Both the position numbers and the translations under genes were made by a program. A stretch of 64,000 bases of DNA from Pseudoduganella rivuli (GTDB lineage Bacteria > Pseudomonadota > Gammaproteobacteria > Burkholderiales > Burkholderiaceae_D). How positions within the stretch are numbered: position 1 is the stretch's first letter; every line of letters begins with the position of its first letter. The DNA lies in NCBI RefSeq assembly GCF_009674485.1, contig NZ_WKJJ01000008.1, forward strand, positions 278,002-342,001, written 5' to 3'. This document shows, piece by piece, positions 18,454 through 28,663 of this stretch. Under the pieces are notes generated by a model, which saw nothing but the letters and a program-made list of their open reading frames with translations, was not told the origin of the DNA and ran no database searches.

Positions 18454-20073
18454 TCAAGAGTAGATTTCATTGCCGATGGGGAATGTATGTACATGGTACG
18501 CCATTTGGACAGGCACAGTGGAGGGAACCGGGGCCAGCCGGAAAATCGCGACCGCCTGTTCGAGCCGTTCAGCCTGGATTTGCAGGCTGGCGGCCGCGGC
18601 AGCAGCCTGCTCGACCAGCGCGGCATTTTGTTGCGTCATGTCGTCCATCCGCGCCATGGCCTGGCTGATGTCTTGCAAGCCCGTGCTTTGGGCTTCGCTG
18701 GCGGCGGCAATATCGGCCATGATGGCCGCCACCGATTGCACCGAGGTGACGATGCGCGCCATGGTCTGGCCGGCAATGTCGACCAGGCGGCTGCCGCCAT
18801 CGACCATGCCGACGGAGTCGCCGATCAGGATCTTGATTTCCCTGGCGGCAGCCGCGCTGCGCTGCGCCAGCTGGCGCACTTCGGAAGCCACCACGGCAAA
18901 GCCGCGCCCCTGCTCGCCGGCGCGCGCCGCTTCCACGGCGGCGTTCAGCGCCAGGATATTGGTCTGGAAGGCAATGCCATCGATGACCCCGGTGATGTCC
19001 GCGATCTTGCGCGCACTGGACTGGATGGCGCGCATGGTGTCGACCACTTCGGTCATCAGTCGCCCGCCCGTGGCGGCGACCGCCGCGGCATCCAGCACCA
19101 GGTCATTGGCTTGCCGCGCATGTCCGGCATTCCTGCCAACGGCGCCGGTCAGCGCCTGCATGGCGCTGGCGGTGTGTTCCTGCGACCCTGCCTGCGCTTC
19201 GGTGCGCGCCGACAAATCGGCATTGCCGATGGCGATTTCACGGGCCGCCACGCCGATATTGCAGGCGCCGTGCTGGATTTGCCGCACGGCGCCAATCAAC
19301 TGGTGCTGCATGGTCTGCAATGCGCGCACCAGGGCGCCGGTTTCATCGTTCGGTGCGGACCCGATTTCCTGGCTCAGGTCGCCGGTGGCGATGGCGCCGG
19401 CAATGCGGCCCGCGTGATGCAGCGGCGCCGTGATGGTCCGGGTGGTCAGCCAGGCGATGACGGCGCCCAGCGCCAGCGCCAGCCCGCCCAGCGACCACAT
19501 GCCCAGCATCGCGGCCTGGTAATGCCGGCCCGATGCGGCAGCCGCTTCCTTCATGGCGGCGCGCCGGTGGTCGGCCAGTTGGCTCAGCGCCGCCATCCAT
19601 TGTTCATGGGGGCCCGACAGCGCCTTCACGGCCAGTGCGGCATCGAAATAATTGCCATCGGCCGCCTGGCGCCTGACCTGCTCCAGCATTGGCATGACCA
19701 CCGCTTGCCGCGCCTGCACCTGCGTCAGCAAACGCATCCCTTCGGGGCTGGCGCTGTGCCACAGCAGGTGACGCAGCGCGCGGTCATAGGCGGCCAGCGT
19801 GTCCACCAGGCGCTTGCTTTCCTGCGCCTGTTCCGCGACATCGGTGGGGGCGCTCAACTTGCGCAGGATCAGCGCCAGCGCGCCGCCGTTTTCACGCATG
19901 CTGGTGGCGGCATCGAGGCCGGCGGCTTCGTCGTTGACGATGGCGTCGGTCAGGGTTTGCATCTGGCTCATCTGCCATAAACCCAACCCCAGCAGCGCGA
20001 TTGCGCACAGCAGCACGATACTGAACCCCAGCGCCAGGCGCTGGCCGATCTTGATATTGGCGATGGTGGGCAT
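18454..20073 (-). CDS. Methyl-accepting chemotaxis protein
   Basis: Chemoreceptor of 539 aa with TM1 at about residues 11-33 (LALGFSIVLLCAIALLGLGL), a four-helix-bundle-like periplasmic domain, TM2 near 190-212 (MLGMWSLGGLALALGAVIAW), a HAMP domain (TRTITAPLHHAGRIAGAIAT) and a long cytoplasmic signalling helix with the conserved hairpin tip EQGRGFAVVASEVRQLAQRS. The C-terminus (VHTFPIGNEIYS) has no NWETF-type CheR-docking pentapeptide. The ATG at 20073 follows GGGGA; the reading upstream to 20211 has no receptor features. It is the first gene of a pair with a GltI-like binding protein. Confidence 0.9.
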   Translation of the reverse strand: MPTIANIKIGQRLALGFSIVLLCAIALLGLGLWQMSQMQTLTDAIVNDEAAGLDAATSMRENGGALALILRKLSAPTDVAEQAQESKRLVDTLAAYDRALRHLLWHSASPEGMRLLTQVQARQAVVMPMLEQVRRQAADGNYFDAALAVKALSGPHEQWMAALSQLADHRRAAMKEAAAASGRHYQAAMLGMWSLGGLALALGAVIAWLTTRTITAPLHHAGRIAGAIATGDLSQEIGSAPNDETGALVRALQTMQHQLIGAVRQIQHGACNIGVAAREIAIGNADLSARTEAQAGSQEHTASAMQALTGAVGRNAGHARQANDLVLDAAAVAATGGRLMTEVVDTMRAIQSSARKIADITGVIDGIAFQTNILALNAAVEAARAGEQGRGFAVVASEVRQLAQRSAAAAREIKILIGDSVGMVDGGSRLVDIAGQTMARIVTSVQSVAAIMADIAAASEAQSTGLQDISQAMARMDDMTQQNAALVEQAAAAAASLQIQAERLEQAVAIFRLAPVPSTVPVQMAYHVHTFPIGNEIYS

Positions 20074-20215
20074 GCCATTCCCCGTGTAGACATGAAGCCG
20101 CGCGGGAGGAAGCGGCGCGGTCGCTTTAAGGACGCAGCCATCGTCACACGGTTTTTTTCTACGGGCAAACCTTATGCAAAATACGCAATCGGTGTGCAGG
20201 CAATCCTGCATTCAG

Positions 20216-20680
20216 TCAGCGCTGCGCTGTCACGTGCCGCGGCAACAGCAGCACCGCTTCCGCGTTCGACGGCGAAAAGCACTTGTCCGCCGCTTCCAGG
20301 TACGGCAGCCACACGTGGTTCACATGCTCGCGGGGACTGAGCAGGATGGGAATATCGCGCGGCACTTCGACGGAAAACACGTGTTCCGTATTCTGCGTCA
20401 CGCCCGGCGCGTAGCGGTGCCGCCACACGGGGTAAATTTCGTAAATGTTCGACAGATGCCAGTCGCGCAGCACGATGGTTTCACCATCGGCCACGATGCC
20501 CGTCTCTTCGAACAATTCACGGGTCGCGGTGGTCAGTAACGGCTCGTCCGGCGCATCGAGCGAACCGGTCACCGATTGCCAATAACCCTGCTTGTCGGCA
20601 CGCTCGATCAGCAGTACTTGCAGGTCGGCCGTGTGGATCACGACCAGGACGGATTCGGGGATTTTGTAAGGCTTATCCAT
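20216..20680 (-). CDS. nudB: Dihydroneopterin triphosphate diphosphatase (Nudix)
   Basis: Folate-pathway Nudix hydrolase that removes pyrophosphate from dihydroneopterin triphosphate. The Nudix box is visible as GSLDAPDEPLLTTATRELFE followed by ETGI; it has one more residue than usual between the Gly and the first Glu. The N-terminus MDKPYKIPESVLVVIHTADL matches NudB, and the protein is 154 aa. The start was set at 20680 rather than 20695. It lies downstream of aspS, the usual order in betaproteobacteria, but a terminator separates the two. Confidence 0.9.
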   Translation of the reverse strand: MDKPYKIPESVLVVIHTADLQVLLIERADKQGYWQSVTGSLDAPDEPLLTTATRELFEETGIVADGETIVLRDWHLSNIYEIYPVWRHRYAPGVTQNTEHVFSVEVPRDIPILLSPREHVNHVWLPYLEAADKCFSPSNAEAVLLLPRHVTAQR

Positions 20681-20704
20681 GCAGAATGCAGGCAAAACGC
20701 AGGC

Positions 20705-20731
20705 AAAAGAAAAGGCGCCGCAGCGCCTTTT
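20705..20731 (-). terminator. Intrinsic terminator of aspS
   Basis: Read on the minus strand: AAAAGGCGC - TGCG - GCGCCTTTT followed by CTTTT, a 9-bp stem with a T-rich tail, starting about 14 bp after the aspS stop and ahead of nudB. Confidence 0.8.
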
Positions 20732-20744
20732 CCATCACGACTGA

Positions 20745-22550
<1,806 letters not shown>

Positions 22551-22578
22551 GTTATTTCTCAGTTCAGGTTAATTTGGT

Positions 22579-23166
22579 TCATTCAGGCGCAACCACGCCC
22601 ATGGAAACGATGTATTTCAGGGCGGCATCGACGCTCATATCGAGCTCGATGACATCTTTTTTTGCCATCATCAGGAAAAATCCCGACGTCGGGTTCGGCG
22701 TGGTCGGTACGTACACACTGACGTAGTCGCCATCCAGGTGATTCTTCACGTCGCCGCCCGGCACACCGGTCAGGAAGGCGATCGTGCGCGAATCCTGGTG
22801 CGGATAGGGAATCAGCACCGCTTTACGGAAAGCATTGCCGGACGACGAAAACAGCGTATCCGACACTTGCTTGACGCTGCCATACAGCGAACTGACCACG
22901 GGAATGCGGTGCAGCAGCTTTTCCCACATGCGCACGACGTAATTGCCGACCAGGTTATTGGTCAGCAAGCCGGTCACCAGCACGATAATGAACGTCAAAA
23001 TCGTGCCCAGGCCGGGAATATCAAAACCGATCAGCGTGCGTGGCTGCCAGCGTTCCGGCACCAGCAACAGCGACTGGTCCAGCGTACTGATGACCAGGTT
23101 CAGTACCCAGGCGGTAATCGCCAGCGGTACCAGAATCAGCAAACCGGTAATGAAATACTTGCGCAT
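22579..23166 (-). CDS. DUF502 family inner-membrane protein
   Basis: A 195-residue membrane protein. Two TM helices near the N-terminus are clear (YFITGLLILVPLAITAWVLN; GLGTILTFIIVLVTGLLTNN), then a soluble domain with the family hallmarks IPVVSSLYGSVKQVSDTLFS, VPGGDVKNHLDGDYVSVYVP and TPNPTSGFFLMM. The start ATG at 23166 has AAAGGA. Function is unknown; the gene is regularly found next to aspS and an FmdB-type zinc ribbon in betaproteobacteria, as here. Confidence 0.9.
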   Translation of the reverse strand: MRKYFITGLLILVPLAITAWVLNLVISTLDQSLLLVPERWQPRTLIGFDIPGLGTILTFIIVLVTGLLTNNLVGNYVVRMWEKLLHRIPVVSSLYGSVKQVSDTLFSSSGNAFRKAVLIPYPHQDSRTIAFLTGVPGGDVKNHLDGDYVSVYVPTTPNPTSGFFLMMAKKDVIELDMSVDAALKYIVSMGVVAPE

Positions 23167-23182
23167 CGGGGTCCTTTCGCCT

Positions 23183-23509
23183 TCAGGCTGCGGGTTTGGT
23201 GGCGGCAGCGGGCGCCGCTGCCGGTGCAGCAGGAGCGGCAGACGACGCGGACGACGATTCCGTCGCCGGGGCAGCCGCGGCGGCGTCGGTCTTGGGCGCA
23301 CTCGCCACGCCGGTGGCCGGCGCGGAGCCGCCACGGAAGTCCGTCACATACCAGCCGGTTCCCTTCAACTGGAAACCAGCGGCGGTCAGCTGCTTCTTGA
23401 AACTGGATTTGCTGCAGGCCGGGCAATCCGTCAGCTGCGGATCGGAAATCTTTTGCAGCACTTCATCGGCATGGCCACATTCCTCGCAGCGGTAGGCGTA
23501 GATAGGCAT
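23183..23509 (-). CDS. FmdB-type zinc-ribbon protein
   Basis: A 108-residue protein whose first 45 residues form the FmdB/CxxC_CxxC zinc ribbon: MPIYAYRCEECGHADEVLQK, then DCPACSKSSFKKQLTAAGFQ. The rest (TGWYVTDFRGGSAP onward) is a low-complexity Ala/Pro/Ser tail. A GGAG lies before the ATG. It has 16 bp to the DUF502 gene, so the two are co-transcribed with aspS. Molecular role unknown; family members are proposed regulators. Confidence 0.88.
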   Translation of the reverse strand: MPIYAYRCEECGHADEVLQKISDPQLTDCPACSKSSFKKQLTAAGFQLKGTGWYVTDFRGGSAPATGVASAPKTDAAAAAPATESSSASSAAPAAPAAAPAAATKPAA

Positions 23510-23596
23510 CTTTACTCCGCAAAAAACATCAAAAACCCTGAATTATAAAGCCTTTTTTCCGCCCGGCGTCAGTTTTGGCGCGGCGGCCGCGGCGGT

Positions 23597-24226
23597 TCAG
23601 ACACGGAACCAGCTCATCCACCGTTCCTTGCCGGCAAAAACAGGGATGGAATCCCACACCGGTTCGTCCGCCACGCACGTGAAGTACGGCGACAGCAGCG
23701 CATCGAGTTCGGCGCGGGTAATGCCGAACGGCGGCCCCTTGGGATTGTTATCAAAGAAGAAAAATCCCGCCAGCATGCCGCCCGGCGCCAGCAATTGCGC
23801 CCAGCGCTCGGCCACTTGCGGCCACAGGTGGCGCGGCAGCGCACACAGGAAGGCCCGCTCGTAGATGCATTGCAGCGGTGCGGACGGCTGCCACGCGAAG
23901 AAATCCGCCTCCTCCACGCGGTCCTGCCACTGCGGCCCGACCGCTTCCTTGCCGGCAGCCACGGCGGCCGGCGAGAAATCGATGGCCGTCACGTCCCAGC
24001 CCGCTTCCGACAGGTAGGCCAGTTCGTAGGCGGAACCGCAGCCGGGAATCAGCGTCGCCGGCAACGGCAAGCCCGCCGCCGCGGCGCCATGGGCCGTATC
24101 CTTGACGAACTGGCGCAAGCGTTCGGGAATGCCGCCCCGGTCCCATGGCGTGAAATGCTTGCCAAAACGTTCATCCCAGAACGCGGGCGACATCGGGTCG
24201 CGGCTGTTGAACTCCAGTGCATCCAT
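23597..24226 (-). CDS. TPMT-family SAM-dependent methyltransferase
   Basis: A 209-residue class I methyltransferase of the thiopurine-methyltransferase type. It opens with the typical FWDERFGKHFTPWDRGGIPE, has the SAM-binding loop LIPGCGSAYELAYLSEAGWD and acidic VTAIDFSPAAV, and ends YFTCVADEPVWDSIPVFAG. The ATG at 24226 overlaps the ubiB stop (TGATG); a GTG one codon earlier is the alternative. The substrate is unknown, with thiol, selenium or similar small nucleophiles likely from the family. Confidence 0.87.
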   Translation of the reverse strand: MDALEFNSRDPMSPAFWDERFGKHFTPWDRGGIPERLRQFVKDTAHGAAAAGLPLPATLIPGCGSAYELAYLSEAGWDVTAIDFSPAAVAAGKEAVGPQWQDRVEEADFFAWQPSAPLQCIYERAFLCALPRHLWPQVAERWAQLLAPGGMLAGFFFFDNNPKGPPFGITRAELDALLSPYFTCVADEPVWDSIPVFAGKERWMSWFRV

Positions 24227-25791
24227 CACATCACTCCCCGCCAGTGCATGTACGCGCGCAGTCCCACCGCACCGAGTATGAAGGCGCCGGCAAAGTAGAC
24301 AATAAAGCTCAGCAAGCGGTTGGTGCGCTGCTGTTCGTCGATCAGGGTGCGCAGCAATTCATCATTTTTATCCGGCTCGCTGGCCACGGACAAGGCGCGG
24401 TGCACCAGGCGTGGCAATTGCGGCAACACGTGCGTGTAGCGGGGCGCTTCCGACTTCAGGCGCTCCAGCATGCCTTGCCAGCCCACCTGCTCCGCCATCC
24501 AGCGTTCCAGGTACGGCTTGGCGGTCTTCCACAAGTCCAGGTCCGGGTCCAGCTGGCGGCCCAGTCCTTCGATGTTCAGCATGGTTTTTTGCAGCAGCAC
24601 CAGTTGCGGCTGCACTTCCACGTTGAAACGGCGCGACGTCTGGAACAGGCGCAGCAGGATCTGGCCAAACGAAATATCTTTCAGCGGCCGGTCGAAAATG
24701 GGTTCGCAGCACGCGCGGACAGCCGATTCCAGTTCATCGACGCGGGTTTCCTTCGGCGCCCAGCCGGACTCGATGTGGGCTTCGGCCACCCGCTTATAGT
24801 CGCGGCGGAAGAAGGCCAGGAAGTTTTGCGACAAGTAATCCTTGTCGAAATCGTTCAGCGTGCCGACGATGCCGAAGTCCAGCGCGATATAGCGGCCAAA
24901 GGTGGCCGGGTCGATCGAGACCAGGATGTTACCTGGGTGCATGTCCGCGTGGAAAAAGCCATCGCGGAACACCTGGGTGAAGAAGATTTCCACGCCGTCG
25001 CTGGACAATTTTTTCAAATCCACGCCCGCTTCGATCAGGCGTTCCGTTTGCGACACGGGAATGCCATGCATGCGCTCCATGACAATCACGCTGGGCGAGC
25101 AGTAATCCCAAAACATTTCCGGCACCAGCAGCAAGTCGCCATCGGCGAAATTGCGGCGCAACTGGCTGGCATTGGCCGCTTCGCGCATCAAGTCCAGCTC
25201 ATCGTGCAAGTGCTTGTCGAATTCCGCCACCACTTCCTTGGGTTTCAAGCGCTTGGCGTCTTCCCACAGGCGGCTGACCACGTCGGCCGCCAGGTGCATC
25301 AACGCCACGTCCTTGTCGATGGACTGGCGCATGCCGGGGCGCAGCACCTTGACCGCCACCTGCGTGCCGTCTTTCAGCGTGGCGAAGTGCACCTGTGCAA
25401 TCGAGGCGGACGCGACGGGAATACGCTCGAACGTGGCAAACAGGCGGTCCGGGTGGCCGCCCAGCGAGCGCTCGATTTGCGCGATGGCGAGGTCGGAATC
25501 GAACGGCGGCACGCGGTCTTGCAGCAGCGCCAGCTCTTCCACGATATCGGCGGGAATCAAATCGCGCCGCGTCGACAGCACCTGGCCGAACTTGACGAAA
25601 ATCGGACCCAGTTCTTCCAGCGCCATGCGCAGGCGGCGGCCACGGGGCGCGGAAATGTCGCGCCAGAAGAACAGCACGTCCATCAGGCGCGACGTGCGCG
25701 GCACGTCCAGGCCGGAAATGGCGATTTCATCGAGGCCGTAGCGGAGGGCGACGCGCAGGATTTTCAGCAGCCTCAGGAATTTCAGGATCAT
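24226..25791 (-). CDS. ubiB: Ubiquinone biosynthesis accessory kinase-like protein
   Basis: Membrane-anchored atypical kinase/ATPase needed for ubiquinone biosynthesis, 521 aa. The KxGQ motif is at residues 67-70 (FVKFGQVLSTR), the ATP-binding Lys in VAVKVLRPG, the catalytic region FFHADMHPGNILV and the metal-binding Asp in IALDFGIVG. Two C-terminal TM helices (LLSFIVYFAGAFILGAVGLR) anchor it. It lies 19 bp downstream of ubiJ; their products act together in lipid-side assembly of the Ubi complex. Confidence 0.95.
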   Translation of the reverse strand: MILKFLRLLKILRVALRYGLDEIAISGLDVPRTSRLMDVLFFWRDISAPRGRRLRMALEELGPIFVKFGQVLSTRRDLIPADIVEELALLQDRVPPFDSDLAIAQIERSLGGHPDRLFATFERIPVASASIAQVHFATLKDGTQVAVKVLRPGMRQSIDKDVALMHLAADVVSRLWEDAKRLKPKEVVAEFDKHLHDELDLMREAANASQLRRNFADGDLLLVPEMFWDYCSPSVIVMERMHGIPVSQTERLIEAGVDLKKLSSDGVEIFFTQVFRDGFFHADMHPGNILVSIDPATFGRYIALDFGIVGTLNDFDKDYLSQNFLAFFRRDYKRVAEAHIESGWAPKETRVDELESAVRACCEPIFDRPLKDISFGQILLRLFQTSRRFNVEVQPQLVLLQKTMLNIEGLGRQLDPDLDLWKTAKPYLERWMAEQVGWQGMLERLKSEAPRYTHVLPQLPRLVHRALSVASEPDKNDELLRTLIDEQQRTNRLLSFIVYFAGAFILGAVGLRAYMHWRGVM

Positions 25792-25810
25792 CTAGGTTCC
25801 GATGTGTGGG

Positions 25811-26434
25811 TTAAGCAGCGCCGCGTTGCGCAAGTTTCTTTTCCAGGTTGGCCAGGCGCTTGGCGAAGCGCTCGACGTCGTCGCGCAAGCGCGTCACGTC
25901 CGCGCCGAAACCGTCCGTCACGTCCGGCCGGACCAGCACGGGATTTTCCTCCAACAGGTATTCCGCCGTGTTTTCCGCCAGTTTGCGGTTGCCCGCCAGG
26001 AATGCGCCAAACAGCGATTTCGCCCCTTCCACCATGCGGACGGCCGCGACCGGGCCAACCAGCTTTTCCAGGTCGTGTTCCGCTTCCCAGCGCAGCGATT
26101 TCACCAGTTGCGAAATCGTGTTGGCAAAATCCGCGTCACCTTCAAGTTGCACATAGGAAAAAGCGCGGTCGCGGTTTTGCGCGATCAGCGGCAGGTCGGA
26201 CAGCTTGACCTTGATCGTCACGTTGGCGGCCGTATCGCCCGCCGCCACGTCCACGTAGCCATCGCTGGTGGCTTGCAGGCGCACCACGACAGGACTGGCG
26301 TCGATGCAGGCGACCTTGCCCGCGTTCTGGCGCAGCGCCTCGCGCGCCCACGGCTCCTGGGCCAGCAAATGGTTGATGGTGGCGGCGACGGGCGCCAGCG
26401 GGGATGGCAAATTCGGTGGGATCGGCGATGGCAT
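25811..26434 (-). CDS. ubiJ: Ubiquinone biosynthesis accessory factor UbiJ (SCP2 domain)
   Basis: A 207-residue protein with an SCP2-type lipid-binding fold (PVVVRLQATSDGYVDVAAGD, VKLSDLPLIAQNRDRAFSYV, GDADFANTISQLVKSLRWEA) and a C-terminal coiled coil (VTRLRDDVERFAKRLANLEK). UbiJ scaffolds the soluble Ubi metabolon and binds ubiquinone precursors. Its position between ubiE and ubiB, with a Tim44-like gene interposed, supports the assignment. Confidence 0.9.
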   Translation of the reverse strand: MPSPIPPNLPSPLAPVAATINHLLAQEPWAREALRQNAGKVACIDASPVVVRLQATSDGYVDVAAGDTAANVTIKVKLSDLPLIAQNRDRAFSYVQLEGDADFANTISQLVKSLRWEAEHDLEKLVGPVAAVRMVEGAKSLFGAFLAGNRKLAENTAEYLLEENPVLVRPDVTDGFGADVTRLRDDVERFAKRLANLEKKLAQRGAA

Positions 26435-26446
26435 GCTTGCGGGCAG

Positions 26447-26480
26447 AAAAAGAAAAAAAACCGCCCGAAATTCGGGCGGT
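26447..26480 (-). terminator. Intrinsic terminator of the Tim44-like gene
   Basis: On the minus strand a near-perfect 21-nt palindrome (ACCGCCCGAA ... TTCGGGCGGT) is followed by TTTTTTTTCTTTTT, about 27 bp after the Tim44-like stop. A strong rho-independent terminator, which implies ubiJ-ubiB-tpm may have a promoter of their own. Confidence 0.9.
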
Positions 26481-26507
26481 CTCGATCTTACTACAGAGGA
26501 CGGGCGA

Positions 26508-27458
26508 TCAAGCCAGTTGCTGGATACCGGCCAGCAGCCAGCCGGCGTTGCCGCTGACAGGCTTGGACAGGTTCCACACTTCCTGGAACGGTTCCGCCAG
26601 GGCGGTCGGCGACGGCTTGATGGTGCCGTAGAACTTCACGCTGGCCAGGTAATCGCGGCCATCGTTTTCAATGCCCAGCAATTCCGCCTCAATGGTGACC
26701 ACGTCCGTGTAATCGGCCTGGCCGCCGCGTTCCGTGATTTGCATCTTCAGTTCGGCAAATACTTCCGGCGTCGTGAATTCGCGAATATCGGCCACGTCAC
26801 CTTTATCCCACGCCGCTTGCAGGCGGATGAAATTGCCCTTGGCGTGGCGCAGGAACGTCGCCGCGTCGAAGTCGGCCGGCACGCCCCACGGTGCTTGCGC
26901 GGCGGCTGGCGCATCGCCCGGCTTGGCCAGGTTCAGGCCGCCCGCGGCAGGCTGCAGTGGCGGCAGGTTATAGTCCGGCGCCGGCGCGGCAGGCGGTTGC
27001 TGCCATGCATTGCTGTAGCCAGCCGGGGCCATCTGCGGTTGCTGTGGCGACATCTTGCTGCGGATCAAGCGCCAGATCAGGAACGCGCCACCCACCAGCA
27101 GGGCAATCATCAGCATCGAGCTGATGGCGCTGGCCAGGGCGCCGCCCAGGCCGAAGTGCGACAACAGGGCGCCCAGGCCCAGGCCCAGCAGCGCGCCGCC
27201 CAGGATACCTTTCCATGGGCTGGCCGGCTTCGGCGGCACTGCCGGTGGCGTCACGGCGCCCGGCGCGCGGGCCGGCTGAACGGCTTGACTGGCCGGCGGC
27301 GCGGCAGGCGGCGTCGCCTGGCGCGGCATGTTGCTGACGCTTTGCGACTGGCGGCCGATCGACCTGCCGCCGCCCATCGGACGGGCCAGCGCGTCGCCGA
27401 TCATGGCGGCAGCGGACAGCGCCAGCGTGGCGCCGATCAAAAATTTCTTCATGTTCAT
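26508..27458 (-). CDS. Tim44-like domain protein
   Basis: A 316-residue membrane protein with a signal or anchor at residues 1-25 (MNMKKFLIGATLALSAAAMI), a Pro/Ala-rich linker, glycine-rich TM segments (GILGGALLGLGLGALLSHFG; SMLMIALLVGGAFLIWRLIR) and a C-terminal Tim44/MBA1-type domain (FDAATFLRHAKGNFIRLQAA, then IREFTTPEVFAELKMQITER and PFQEVWNLSKP). Its role in bacteria is unclear; membrane-protein handling is suggested by the Tim44 fold. The gene sits 12 bp downstream of ubiE and ends at a strong terminator. Confidence 0.88.
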   Translation of the reverse strand: MNMKKFLIGATLALSAAAMIGDALARPMGGGRSIGRQSQSVSNMPRQATPPAAPPASQAVQPARAPGAVTPPAVPPKPASPWKGILGGALLGLGLGALLSHFGLGGALASAISSMLMIALLVGGAFLIWRLIRSKMSPQQPQMAPAGYSNAWQQPPAAPAPDYNLPPLQPAAGGLNLAKPGDAPAAAQAPWGVPADFDAATFLRHAKGNFIRLQAAWDKGDVADIREFTTPEVFAELKMQITERGGQADYTDVVTIEAELLGIENDGRDYLASVKFYGTIKPSPTALAEPFQEVWNLSKPVSGNAGWLLAGIQQLA

Positions 27459-27470
27459 GGCAGCTCTTTC

Positions 27471-28205
27471 TTACAGTTTGATACCGGTGTGCAAAGCGGC
27501 CACACCCGCCGTCAGGTTGTAATACTGGACCCGCTCCAGGCCCGCATCCTGCATCATGGTTTTCAGGGTTTCCTGGTCCGGATGCATGCGAATCGATTCC
27601 GCCAGGTACCGGTAGCTTTCCGCATCGTTGGCGATTTTCTGGCCCAGCCACGGCAATACCGAGAACGAATACAAGTCGTACGGCTTTTGCAGCGGCTCGG
27701 CAACCTTGGAAAACTCCAGCACCAGCAATTTGCCGCCCGGCTTCAGCACGCGGCGCATTTCCGACAGCGCCACATCCTTGTGCGTCATGTTGCGCAAGCC
27801 AAAGGCCACGCTGACACGGTCAAAATAATTGTCCGGGAACGGTAATTTCTCGGCGTCACACAACAAGGTGGGGGTGACCATCCCTTTGTTCAAGAGGCGG
27901 TCGCGGCCCACGCGCAGCATGGATTCGTTAATGTCGGTCAGCCACACTTCGCCCGTCGGCCCCGCCTGTTTCGCGAACGCCTTGGCCAAATCTCCCGTGC
28001 CGCCCGCGATATCGAGGCATTTGAAGCCGGGGCGCACGGCGGCATTGGCGATCGTAAAGGTCTTCCACAAACGGTGCAGGCCTGCCGACATCAAGTCATT
28101 CATGACGTCGTACTTGGCCGCCACGGAATGGAAGACCTTGGCGACTTCCTTGACTTTATCTGCTTCGTTGACGGTTTTATAGCCGAAATGGGTAGTATTG
28201 GTCAT
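27471..28205 (-). CDS. ubiE: Ubiquinone/menaquinone C-methyltransferase
   Basis: SAM-dependent methyltransferase for the C-methylation step of ubiquinone synthesis, 244 aa. It begins TNTTHFGYKTVNEADKVKEV, has FHSVAAKYDVMNDLMSAGLH, the SAM loop CLDIAGGTGDLAKAFAKQ, VTPTLLCDAEKLPFPDNYFD and the signature SVAFGLRNMTHKDVALSEMR. The ATG at 28205 fits the family start. A TATAAT reads on the minus strand at 28238-28233, which could be its -10 with a short leader. First gene of the ubi cluster. Confidence 0.95.
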   Translation of the reverse strand: MTNTTHFGYKTVNEADKVKEVAKVFHSVAAKYDVMNDLMSAGLHRLWKTFTIANAAVRPGFKCLDIAGGTGDLAKAFAKQAGPTGEVWLTDINESMLRVGRDRLLNKGMVTPTLLCDAEKLPFPDNYFDRVSVAFGLRNMTHKDVALSEMRRVLKPGGKLLVLEFSKVAEPLQKPYDLYSFSVLPWLGQKIANDAESYRYLAESIRMHPDQETLKTMMQDAGLERVQYYNLTAGVAALHTGIKL

Positions 28206-28264
28206 AGTGCGGAGCCAGTTGAGTTTGCCTGCATTATACAAGCGCCAACGGTCCGCCGCCCCTT

Positions 28265-28654
28265 TCAGCCCGCTTCCCGCTCGAACTTGGCCAGCACGTC
28301 GGCAATCTTTTGCGGTGTATAGGGTTTCACGACAAACCCGGCCGCACCGCGATTCATTGCAGAAATGACATTATCGATGGCGCTGTGGGCGGAAACCATC
28401 ACGTACGCGCAGCCGGGCCGCGTCTGGCGCGCCATTTCCAGCACTTCCAGCCCGCTGAAGCCGGGCATGTCGATATCGAGGAAAGCCAGCCGCAATGATT
28501 TGTCGCCCGTGCGCAGGTGCTCCATCGATTGCTGCCCGTCGGACGCATGCAGGAAATTGCTGTAGCCACAACTCTTCAGTACGGACGCCAGCAGGTTGCG
28601 CATCGTCGCTTCATCGTCGGCAATCAATACGGAGATACGGTTCTTGTCTACCAT
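28265..28654 (-). CDS. CheY-like single-domain response regulator
   Basis: A stand-alone receiver domain of 129 aa: acidic pair VLIADDEAT, phospho-acceptor Asp in LAFLDIDMPGFSG, switch Ser in YVMVSAHSA and Lys in FVVKPYTPQK. It has no output domain. It starts 9 bp after the stop of the hybrid kinase, so it is likely the diffusible output of that kinase's phosphorelay. Confidence 0.9.
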   Translation of the reverse strand: MVDKNRISVLIADDEATMRNLLASVLKSCGYSNFLHASDGQQSMEHLRTGDKSLRLAFLDIDMPGFSGLEVLEMARQTRPGCAYVMVSAHSAIDNVISAMNRGAAGFVVKPYTPQKIADVLAKFEREAG

Positions 28655-28663
28655 GGCTTCCTT

